Under the pieces are notes generated by a model. That model was not told the origin of the DNA. It was given only the letters and a program-made list of their open reading frames with translations, and ran no database searches. Of a stretch of 27,850 nucleotides of DNA, positions 18,650 through 27,850 are shown in pieces; the first letter of the stretch is position 1, and every line of letters begins with the position of its first letter. Source of the stretch: Sergeia podlipaevii (lineage: Eukaryota; Euglenozoa; Kinetoplastea; Trypanosomatida; Trypanosomatidae); assembly GCA_030849805.1 (NCBI GenBank), contig JASANZ010001965.1, forward strand, positions 1-27,850, written 5' to 3'. Both the position numbers and the translations under genes were made by a program.

Positions 18650-19123
18650 TAAACTGCTTTTTTTTCGATGTGGCGGAGTGTGAGTGTTCTTTATACGGTG
18701 CTTTTGCGTTTGGCTTTGTGGAAGGTACGTCTGTTTTGATTCCTATAGGAATATCCTATTGCGCATGCCTCTGCTGCCTCATTGTATAACTACTTACTAA
18801 GATCAGCAATGAGTGCAGTCTATGTGGTTTTCTACGACTGATGAGCGTTGCTTGCGTTTATAGTTTAGGCTATAAATGATATTTTCTGATTACATTGCTT
18901 TACACTCTAAAATATAGGTGAAAATTGCTATCCTGATTGAGTAGTTGCAGGTTTTTTTTAAAGCTTTCGGTTTCATGCATACTAGAATTACTTGCTTTTT
19001 TTGTATGCGTGTATATTTTTCTGTATTTCATTTATTGATTGGTCTCCATTTTACATTTTACACTTCAGGCTTGCATTTTTTAAGCAAGTATAGTTAGCAA
19101 AAAAGGAAACAAAGCGGCCCCAA
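18650..19123. other. Intergenic region before the V-ATPase F gene
   Basis: T-rich, mixed-complexity DNA holding the presumed 3' UTR of the 109-aa gene and the acceptor of the next gene. The pyrimidine-rich stretch 19041-19082 is followed by candidate AGs at 19067-19068, 19083-19084, 19092-19093 and 19096-19097. No coding sequence is seen. Confidence 0.6.
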
Positions 19124-19537
19124 ATGTCTAATCCAGTTCGTTACAGGAACGGTGAGCGCCGCATTGTTGGCATTATTGGTGATGAAGACACTGTCACTGG
19201 CTTTCTTTTGGCTGGTATTGGTGATAATCGTGTGTCCGTGGATACTCAGTCCAACAAACCTAACGAGACTTCGCAGAGCTCTGTTGCGAATTACATTGTT
19301 GTGACTCCTTCAACGCCGCTTCCCGACATTGAGTCTGCCTTTGCTTCAATGTGTACGAGAAACGACATTGGAATTATCATTATCTGTCAGCACATTGCCA
19401 ATGATATTCGTCACCTTATCCACGAGCACACAGCAGTCATTCCTTGCGTTTTGGAAATTCCAAGTAAAGGTTTGAAGTATGATGCAGAGAGGGATTATGT
19501 GTTAGAAAAGATCAACCGTTCTTTGGGTATTCGTTGA
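19124..19537 (+). CDS. V-type proton ATPase subunit F
   Basis: The protein (137 aa) matches the V-ATPase F (Vma7) family along its length. It has the N-terminal GIIGDEDTVTGFLLAGIGD block, a middle TRNDIGIIIICQHIANDIRH block and the C-terminal VIPCVLEIPSK motif. Eukaryotic subunit F is usually about 115-130 aa; the excess here is an insert near residues 42-52 plus a short N-terminal extension. Subunit F is a soluble part of the V1 rotor stalk, associated with subunit D. It couples ATP hydrolysis to proton pumping on acidic organelles such as acidocalcisomes and lysosomes. The ATG is the first after the acceptor cluster. There is no sign of damage. Confidence 0.95.
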   Translation: MSNPVRYRNGERRIVGIIGDEDTVTGFLLAGIGDNRVSVDTQSNKPNETSQSSVANYIVVTPSTPLPDIESAFASMCTRNDIGIIIICQHIANDIRHLIHEHTAVIPCVLEIPSKGLKYDAERDYVLEKINRSLGIR

Positions 19538-21823
<2,286 letters not shown>

Positions 21824-22533
21824 GTGATATTCTCACCCACAAAAGTTACCATCTTCTTTTTTCACTTTTTTTTCTCAGAGAAAGGAAAAGTGAAAGTAGG
21901 ACAGTGTCAGCAAAAGGATTTCGGATTTTAAAAAACTACTCTATTCACTTTAAAAAAAATCTACATGTTTTTTTTTTCTACTGAAGCACACGTGCTGATA
22001 CGACCGCCAATGAGGCATCCCTATACAAGGAAAGCGATAAAGTGAACATACTTGTTTATTTTATATAATCTATTCAGGACGTACTTGTTCGTTTACAACA
22101 TCTACACATATTTACGGCGCCGCTAAATGTCTTCTACTTGGCATCTTTATTCGGCTCTTAGTAAGCAAAACAAATTCAGCAATAGAATAAGAAAGGAAGG
22201 AGAAGGCATGTACGCATGTGTGGGTGTAACTTTGCCACTTGTGTACTCTGCTGCACATGAGGAAGGTGAGGAGAATACCAAAAGAACTGGACTGAGCCTA
22301 TCAAAAAAAAAAAATGCATTGTTTTAAAGCACACACACCTACAACAGATTTGTGCGTTGCGCTTTGAAATTCTACTTTTCTTTTCTCTTTTTTTTTTGCT
22401 TTCTCTTTTTTTATTCTTATTTTAATTCTGTAGTTGCATAAAGGAAGCAGTATATATCTCTTTTTAAAAGCATTTACACTTACTTGTTCTTTTGAAGGAG
22501 AGAAAAGTGAGAAAAAGAAAAGGAGAAGCAAGC
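21824..22533. other. Spacer between GPI and the OsmC-like gene
   Basis: AT-rich DNA with T- and A-tracts covers the GPI 3' UTR and the acceptor of the next gene. A 66-codon plus-strand frame (22127-22327) lies inside and is listed separately as a weak candidate. Pyrimidine-rich DNA at 22472-22493 followed by AG at 22496-22497 is the likely acceptor for the gene at 22534, giving a 36-base 5' UTR. Confidence 0.55.
22127..22327 (+). CDS. Candidate small ORF (66 aa), weak
   Basis: The frame starts MSSTWHLYSALSKQNKF, has a mixed, non-repetitive composition for about 58 codons, and ends in a Lys run that comes from an A-tract. A T/A-rich stretch ending TATTCAG lies about 50 bases upstream and could be an acceptor. 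No family, membrane segment or motif is recognised. It could equally be GPI 3' UTR sequence. Confidence 0.25.
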   Translation: MSSTWHLYSALSKQNKFSNRIRKEGEGMYACVGVTLPLVYSAAHEEGEENTKRTGLSLSKKKNALF

Positions 22534-23007
22534 ATGTTGCGGCGGACCGTGAGCCGGAGGTTCGTTGGGGGATTCTCTTCTGGATTTTCAAAAGGGTTTT
22601 CAGGCGGCAGTGGAGCGGCTCGAGGCCCCTCTTCGGCAGGATTCTCCGTGAGTAGCGGCTTTCCAGGGATTTTTGGTGGTGGAAACAAGGGAGGCAGCAA
22701 TTCTGATGGCGGTAGCGGTCCTTTTAGTGGGTTCCTTGACAAGGCGCTGGAGTGGTGTAGCGAATCACACGCTCGAGATATTGCTATTCAGGAAGGCATT
22801 GATCTACGTCACATCCGTTTTGAAAAGACCGCTACAGGAGGGATGAACGTAATTGTGGACGCACCAAACGCCACGCCTCTGCAAATTGAGCAGCTTGGCA
22901 AGCGGGTACAAGAGGAATGCCCAGTAGCGCGCTTCCGGAAGACGCAGGTGCAGTCGCCGCAGCAGGAAATGAAATGGATGCGACTTACAGATAGGTCGGA
23001 TAGGTGA
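22534..23007 (+). CDS. Mitochondrial-type protein with C-terminal half of an OsmC-like domain
   Basis: The product is 157 aa from the first Met after the acceptor. Residues 1-25 (MLRRTVSRRFVGGFSSGFSK) are basic, Ser/Gly/Phe-rich and lack acid, as in a mitochondrial presequence. Residues 26-63 are Gly/Ser-rich. Residues 67-135 resemble the second half of OsmC/Ohr proteins: a helix beginning ALEWCSESHARDIAIQEGID with Cys75, a strand, MNVIVDAPNATPLQIEQL, then a helix ending in EECPVAR with Cys129. In OsmC/Ohr these two cysteines form the peroxidatic pair that reduces organic hydroperoxides. The N-terminal beta half of a normal OsmC domain (about 140 aa) is replaced by the Gly-rich stretch, so it may need a partner or dimer to fold, or be a non-enzymatic structural subunit. 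The assignment rests on motif pattern only. Confidence 0.75.
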   Translation: MLRRTVSRRFVGGFSSGFSKGFSGGSGAARGPSSAGFSVSSGFPGIFGGGNKGGSNSDGGSGPFSGFLDKALEWCSESHARDIAIQEGIDLRHIRFEKTATGGMNVIVDAPNATPLQIEQLGKRVQEECPVARFRKTQVQSPQQEMKWMRLTDRSDR

Positions 23008-23306
23008 ACATATATGTTCACATATGTTTGCAATTATTATTGCTACTTTCTAGCAACATGCGAGCGTAAATCTCCATAGGATAAATTTTTCTTTCAAACT
23101 TTTTTTTTTTTTTGCATATTTGTGGGTTGCTTCTTCTTTCCCTTTCTCTTCTTCTCTTTTTTTTACTGTTATGTGTCACTGTTATGATGCCAATTCAAAC
23201 CATTATTCTGAAACTATTATATACACAAGAAAGTGGGAAGGGGAAGGATCATTTGAATTTTAAGCCCTTGCTATTCCAGCCCTCCATTTTTCCTCTCTAA
23301 AGAACG
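23008..23306. other. Spacer before the CDGSH gene
   Basis: T-rich DNA holds the 3' UTR of the OsmC-like gene. At its end a pyrimidine-rich tract (about 23275-23298) is followed by AG at 23301-23302, four bases before an ATG at 23307 that is in frame with the CDGSH gene. Confidence 0.55.
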
Positions 23307-23531
23307 ATGCATAAGAGGCAATACTGGCTTCTCCATGCACCATCTGTGTTGCACGAACGTACTCTTTTCTTCTTCACTTTTTTTTTCTCGTGTGTGCTGA
23401 CTGAAAAGACAACATCATACTTCAGCTCTCTGCTTTTCACTATTAGCTTTGCGAAAAAAATATTATTAAAAAAACCATCTCTTTGCCTTCTTTATCACGT
23501 GCACAAAAGAAGTCTTTTTTTCCGACTAAAC

Positions 23532-23816
23532 ATGACGGACACTGCATCCTACGACATCAGGACGCACGCTGCCATTCCTCAGAAGGCTCCTTATGGTGTC
23601 CCTCTTGAGGCTGGCAAGGAGTACTACTGGTGTGTGTGTGGTTTGAGCAAGAACCAGCCCTTCTGCGATGGCTCTCACAAGGCCTACAATGAAGAACACA
23701 GGACCTCTTTTAAGCCACTGCACTTTGTGGCAAAGGAGACTGGAACGGCGTATCTTTGTGGCTGCAAGTGCGCTAAGAACCCCCCTTACTGCGACGGTAC
23801 CCACAGTACGCTATAA
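23532..23816 (+). CDS. CDGSH iron-sulfur protein with two motifs (CISD3 type)
   Basis: The 94-aa product has two complete CDGSH [2Fe-2S] sites. Site one is CVCGLSKNQPFCDGSH, with ligands Cys34, Cys36, Cys45 and His49. Site two is CGCKCAKNPPYCDGTH, with ligands Cys76, Cys78, Cys87 and His91. Two sites in one short chain is the arrangement of human CISD3 (MiNT) and bacterial relatives, which act as monomers; single-motif mitoNEET forms dimers. The family handles redox-active, transferable 2Fe-2S clusters, often in mitochondria. From ATG 23532 there is no clear presequence. A T/C-rich tract followed by AG at 23508-23509 gives a 22-base 5' UTR and supports this start. The same frame is open upstream to an ATG at 23307, which would add 75 hydrophobic/basic residues (see findings). 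Confidence 0.93.
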   Translation: MTDTASYDIRTHAAIPQKAPYGVPLEAGKEYYWCVCGLSKNQPFCDGSHKAYNEEHRTSFKPLHFVAKETGTAYLCGCKCAKNPPYCDGTHSTL

Positions 23817-24267
23817 AAAAGAGAAAGCAAATGGAAGCATATATGGGAAGGAAATCCTATGTTGCACGATCGTTTTTTTTTTTTTTCCTTTTCTTCTTCT
23901 TTTTCTCATTTAGCTTCTTAAAGAAAAAAAAAAAAAAGCACATATATAATAAATGCTAGGCATTTCACTTTTATACATTTATATTTCTGTTCATCATTCG
24001 GGAATGCATTTATTTGCATGGAGTAGCTTTCCCTTTTCCTCTAAAAAAAAAAAAAGATACTGATAAATGAAATACAACAGAAGTACTGATGTGTGATTCA
24101 CCAGGAACCGAAAAAGAAAAACAACAACAAACAAAAAATTAGCACTTATTAGCTTCATTTTTTTTTTCCTTTTTTGAGGAGAGGCGTCTCTTTTGTGAGA
24201 GGTAGAGAAGTAGGACGTCCCCTTAGGCAATTATTGTTATTATTTTTTTAAAGAATCTCCAGGAAAA
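23817..24267. other. AT-rich spacer after the CDGSH gene
   Basis: Homopolymer-rich DNA, presumably the 3' UTR of the CDGSH gene. No gene is seen on either strand; the 78-codon minus-strand frame opposes local transcription and is Phe-rich. Confidence 0.6.
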
Positions 24268-24417
24268 ATGCATTTGAGTTGCAATATGGAGGCGAACTCG
24301 ATGAGGGAGAATAGGCAGGAGATTCTTTTCAAGGCATTCGCTTTTTCACTGTTTGGTCTGAGCTGTCAGGGCTTGAGGATGAGGCTACTCATCGTTCACG
24401 AAACGCATGTTTCCTAG
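24268..24417 (+). CDS. Candidate small protein ORF (49 aa)
   Basis: ATG at 24268 opens 49 codons ending TAG 24415-24417. The product starts MHLSCNMEANSMRENRQEIL, continues with a hydrophobic Phe/Ala/Leu stretch and ends in a basic tail finishing HETHVS. The stretch is clearly less AT-rich and more complex than the homopolymer DNA on both sides. A T7 tract followed by AAAG (AG at 24252-24253) lies 14 bases upstream, matching the acceptor-ATG layout of the real genes here. No family is recognised. It could be a short membrane-associated protein or chance. Confidence 0.4.
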   Translation: MHLSCNMEANSMRENRQEILFKAFAFSLFGLSCQGLRMRLLIVHETHVS

Positions 24418-25072
24418 CTCACTACAAAATGCTGACACGCTGATGCAACAGTTTATATAAGTACTTTTTTTTCTTATCTTCAATGATTATATATATCTCC
24501 ACCTACAAAGGCTTTTTTTTTTTGCACACAACGAGTGCTAGAAATTGTTATGCCTAGTGGTGCCTTGCATTGACTCACCATTCACATATGCAGTTGCTGT
24601 CTGTCTGTATATCATTTTTGTACAATCCTGTTTACTCACATAGCTTTTTTTTTCTCTCCTGACTGTCGCTGCGTCTGAGGGCACGTTTGCCAACATTTTT
24701 TTTTTCTTCTTTCTCTCAAAAAGAAAAATCTGAGAGGATTCTCTGCAGAAAAAGGTTGCACGGAGCACCACATAGCTTTCAACCGCTCCCAGCCTTGCGG
24801 AAGCTTCGGCAAGATAGAAATTCAACATCATATACTTTCGCAGAGAGAGGCCATAGATAGACAGGTTCAGTCAGCCAGAAAAATAATAATAATAAAAACA
24901 TAAAAGGAGAGAGAGACACACACACACACATCAACGCACATACGCGATAACAAAGACTTCAGCGGTTGCTATACACTTTAACGCTTAAATAGACTTTCGT
25001 GTGGCGCGCACACAAACGTACACTTGGTCTCAATCATTATTTTTTTTTTTTGTTATTATTACTATTGTTAAT
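24418..25072. other. Spacer before the large coiled-coil gene
   Basis: AT-rich DNA with T-tracts in the first half and a purine/CA-rich stretch near 24880-24950. No coding sequence is supported. A T11 tract at 25041-25051 has no AG before the ATGs at 25073 and 25076. An AG at 24991-24992 precedes it without a strong pyrimidine tract. Confidence 0.55.
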
Positions 25073-27835
25073 ATGATGCAGACAGCTGTGCCAGAGGCCT
25101 CAGAGTTACCACGCGGGGGCTATCGGTCAGTTTTTGGTGAGTACAGTTTCTATCCTACTTTAGACTATAAGCGCGAGGACAGCTCTTTTTCTTCCATGAC
25201 AACTTCCCCGCTCCCCCAAACCACCTCCAAGAAGGTCCGTGTTGTGGATATGGAGCTGCCTCTCGACACTGTGAAGACTAGACATGATATGGTGTGGAAG
25301 AAGCCTTCTAGCACCGCGCTGCTGCAGCCGCCTTTATCTCGCCGTGCTAGTTCTTCAGCAACTATTAGTGGCGCTGTCATTGCGAACAAGGGCACACAAT
25401 ATAGAAGAGGCGCTGTTGAGCCCAGTGCTACACATGCGAGTGAGCCATCGTCGCTGTCATCGTCATCACCCCCTCGCAGAGTGCCGCTTCTGCATCGATA
25501 TAGAGCTGCATCCAGCCCTTCCGTTGGTATCTCGCGGAGCGCAGTGAGCTGCAATGGAAAAAATAATAGTCATAGTGAAGGTAGCAGCGGTAGTCGTAGG
25601 ACTGCTTTGAGCAGAGAGGAACCACGAGATGTGGAGGCCCGCTCCGTGTCTCCGCAACCATTCTTTTCATCTGCTTCTTCTTCTAGGCGTGAGCGAGAGA
25701 CCCAAGTCACAACACCAGTGATGGCGCAGCGCCGTCGTCACAGTTCACCAGAGGAGGGCCGCAGTGTTTTCACTACGCCCGGGACACAGCAGAGGCGCTT
25801 TAACGGGCCCGCCATTGTGAGCACGACAACTGCACCGTTGCGAGCAATGTCGCAGCGTCCGCTTCAACCAACGAACTCTTCCAAGTTGGTGCCATCTCAG
25901 TCTTCTCGCAGGATGCCAGCTGGCGGGTCGCAGGGCCCGCTTGAGAGAAGCGCAGGCGAGGAGAGGGGAGAGGAGAGTGCCAAGCGAAGCTCTGTGAACT
26001 TCACCACATCATCTCATCGTAACCGACGTGCCACAAAGGATGCCGAGGAGCGGCGGTGTAGCCAAACACAAGCAGCACACCCTGAGGATGGTGTGATGGT
26101 ATGTGAAGATGCACACTGCATACACAGCCGCGAGTCCATTGTTGAGTTTATTGCGATGCAGCGGGAAGTACGCCAGTGTTACGTGACTATTCGAGCGCAG
26201 GAGGAGATCATCTTGCGTCTGCAGGATGAAGTGGAGTGCTTCCGGAGCGACCATAGTCTCCGCGGTGGTACTGAAGAGGGAGAAGAAGAAGGAGAAGTGA
26301 AAGAAGATGACGAGGAGGAGCGAATGCAAAGCGAGCTACAACAAGAAAAGATGACTGAGGCGATAGTGGCCATTCAAAGTGAATACGCTGCACGCGACCA
26401 CGACAAGGAGATGCGACTTCAACAACGCATTACGGCTTTGGAGAAAGAATATGAGGAAAGGCTTGCTCGGGCACAGCAGGAGTTGCAGCGAGCGCACAAG
26501 GCAAAATGGCGGCGCGCCTTTCAGGAGGCGACTTCTCCGGAACCTCACGGTACCGCAGTCGCCTCACTTGATTCCCCTTTCAGAGAGGCGCGGAACATTA
26601 TTGCCAACAGCGGCCACCATTATTACGAGAGCGGCGACGCGGCAACTCCGTCCCCTGCACATCACATTCCTGTACCGACCAGTCGTGTCCTCAATTCTAG
26701 TGCACGCTACACGGAGAATAACATCAACAACAACAGCAGTAGCAGCAGATACAAGTACGCAGCGGATAGCGACAATGTGGAGAAGGAAGCTTCTCTTGCT
26801 ATTGCCAGTGAAGTTCAAAGAGAAAAGGAACAACTAAGCATAGAGTGTGCGGAGTTGCGGCGCGCGGTGGATGCGCTCACTGAGGCGCTCGAGCGGTCAG
26901 AACAGCGTTGCCAGCGAGCCCATGACGCGCTCCGCACAGCGAAGATGGGTGAGACTGAACTGGAATCTCAGGTGGCGCCTTTATTCTCTGAGAAGGTGAA
27001 CCCTGCGCTACTGGAGGACGAGGCGCGACAGTTGCACACGCGAGAGAGCCCAAAAGCAACCACACGGGAGCGTCCCCCTTTCCAGCACTCGTCTACTGTG
27101 GGCGACACGGCGGGGAGTGCCAGGCTGTCTATGGGCTCTCCATTGCTTTCGCAAGAGCGCTCTATCAGCCTTAGAGCACGTTCCTTATTTCTTCCACCAA
27201 GATTGCCTCTAGCGACCACGACGACAGGGCAGGACTCCTCCTCTCCTCCCTCCTCCATGGCTAGGGCAAGTACTCCGCCACGTTGGCGGCGCTGTCTTAG
27301 TCCACAGGAAGAACAACCCCATTCCTCCTCGTCCATGCGCACACCAAATCGACTAGCTCCGTCGCCACCCAGCGAAGCCGACACGACACCCGCACCACCG
27401 CACAGTTTCTTGTATGGCGGGGCAGAAGCGACGGAGTCTTGGAGTGAAGGAAACCACGCAAGTGACGTTCATTCCATTCACAAGGGGTCAATGAAAGTGT
27501 CTGGTGCTGCCACTGTACATGATTTTCCTGTAGGGGCAGCAGTACGCAGCACGCCACCAATAGCAGAGGATGCTGCCAGTGATGAAGCGATTGAAAGTGT
27601 GGATGAAGTAGTGGAGGACCTTTATGATGAAGCGACGGACCTGCACACCACCATGGACGCAGCTGCAAGGACGGAGGTAGAGGACGCCAATGCGCTGGAG
27701 GGCCCGTGCCGAGAGCTGGTGCGTGCGCTGTTGGACAAGGAGCGACAAGTGGCGGAGATGGCGGTGGAGCGGACGCGATACAGAGAATTGTACGAGTCCC
27801 TGCTGTTGTCGCGTGCCAAAGAATCACCGCCTTGA
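25073..27835 (+). CDS. Large coiled-coil hypothetical protein (about 920 aa)
   Basis: The family is not recognised. From Met at 25073 the protein is 920 aa and ends at TGA 27833-27835 inside the window. Residues 1-350 are Ser/Arg/Pro-rich and look disordered, with many Ser-Pro and Arg-x-x-Ser sites. Coiled-coil segments follow at about 352-392, 412-486 (after an acidic Glu/Asp run) and 567-624, with a short one at about 877-916. The linkers are low-complexity. This layout is typical of trypanosomatid cytoskeletal, basal-body or flagellar attachment proteins, but no specific domain shows. The start is uncertain: the frame extends 24 codons upstream without an ATG, and the first AG after the nearby T-tract falls just downstream of the two ATGs. 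If that acceptor is used, the next in-frame Met lies about 40 codons on. Confidence 0.82.
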   Translation: MMQTAVPEASELPRGGYRSVFGEYSFYPTLDYKREDSSFSSMTTSPLPQTTSKKVRVVDMELPLDTVKTRHDMVWKKPSSTALLQPPLSRRASSSATISGAVIANKGTQYRRGAVEPSATHASEPSSLSSSSPPRRVPLLHRYRAASSPSVGISRSAVSCNGKNNSHSEGSSGSRRTALSREEPRDVEARSVSPQPFFSSASSSRRERETQVTTPVMAQRRRHSSPEEGRSVFTTPGTQQRRFNGPAIVSTTTAPLRAMSQRPLQPTNSSKLVPSQSSRRMPAGGSQGPLERSAGEERGEESAKRSSVNFTTSSHRNRRATKDAEERRCSQTQAAHPEDGVMVCEDAHCIHSRESIVEFIAMQREVRQCYVTIRAQEEIILRLQDEVECFRSDHSLRGGTEEGEEEGEVKEDDEEERMQSELQQEKMTEAIVAIQSEYAARDHDKEMRLQQRITALEKEYEERLARAQQELQRAHKAKWRRAFQEATSPEPHGTAVASLDSPFREARNIIANSGHHYYESGDAATPSPAHHIPVPTSRVLNSSARYTENNINNNSSSSRYKYAADSDNVEKEASLAIASEVQREKEQLSIECAELRRAVDALTEALERSEQRCQRAHDALRTAKMGETELESQVAPLFSEKVNPALLEDEARQLHTRESPKATTRERPPFQHSSTVGDTAGSARLSMGSPLLSQERSISLRARSLFLPPRLPLATTTTGQDSSSPPSSMARASTPPRWRRCLSPQEEQPHSSSSMRTPNRLAPSPPSEADTTPAPPHSFLYGGAEATESWSEGNHASDVHSIHKGSMKVSGAATVHDFPVGAAVRSTPPIAEDAASDEAIESVDEVVEDLYDEATDLHTTMDAAARTEVEDANALEGPCRELVRALLDKERQVAEMAVERTRYRELYESLLLSRAKESPP

Positions 27836-27850
27836 GGAGGTGGAGGGGGG

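Overview
This window looks like nuclear DNA of a trypanosomatid (Kinetoplastea). The genus cannot be fixed from the sequence. The evidence is: intronless genes in two head-to-head directional clusters; T-rich tracts followed by AG just upstream of most start codons, as for spliced-leader trans-splicing; long AT-rich, homopolymer-filled intergenic DNA around GC-richer coding blocks; and a typical gene set. That set includes a glucose-6-phosphate isomerase ending in a tripeptide that resembles a glycosomal (PTS1) signal, and a CEP164-like basal-body protein.

Layout. The left arm (1-14568) is read on the minus strand. Starting from the centre it holds a 990-aa WW/coiled-coil CEP164-like protein (14568-11596), a small Cys-rich putative protein (9976-9557), a broken C2H2 zinc-finger gene (about 6940-6128) and a 993-aa low-complexity protein (5189-2208). 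Gaps of 0.9-2.6 kb separate them. The right arm (18320-27835) is read on the plus strand and is denser. It holds a 109-aa unknown protein, V-ATPase subunit F, glucose-6-phosphate isomerase, a mitochondrial-looking protein with half an OsmC domain, a two-motif CDGSH iron-sulfur protein, a candidate 49-codon small ORF and a roughly 920-aa coiled-coil protein.

Between the arms (14569-18319) lies a divergent strand-switch region, the usual site of RNA polymerase II initiation in these organisms. It shows a mirror-image base skew: the plus strand is A/C-rich on the left and G/T-rich on the right, so the RNA-like strand is G/T-rich in both directions. Inside it sits a GC-rich tandem array (about 15740-17225) of about 44-bp units. 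Part of the array is a higher-order repeat: eight units make a 350-bp block present in two apparently identical copies plus 78 bp of a third. This strand-switch architecture is the most unusual thing in the window.

The genes do not form one pathway. In these organisms genes in an arm are normally co-transcribed as a polycistron and cut apart by trans-splicing and polyadenylation. Three single N positions (6971, 16813, 17742) mark places where the assembly is uncertain.
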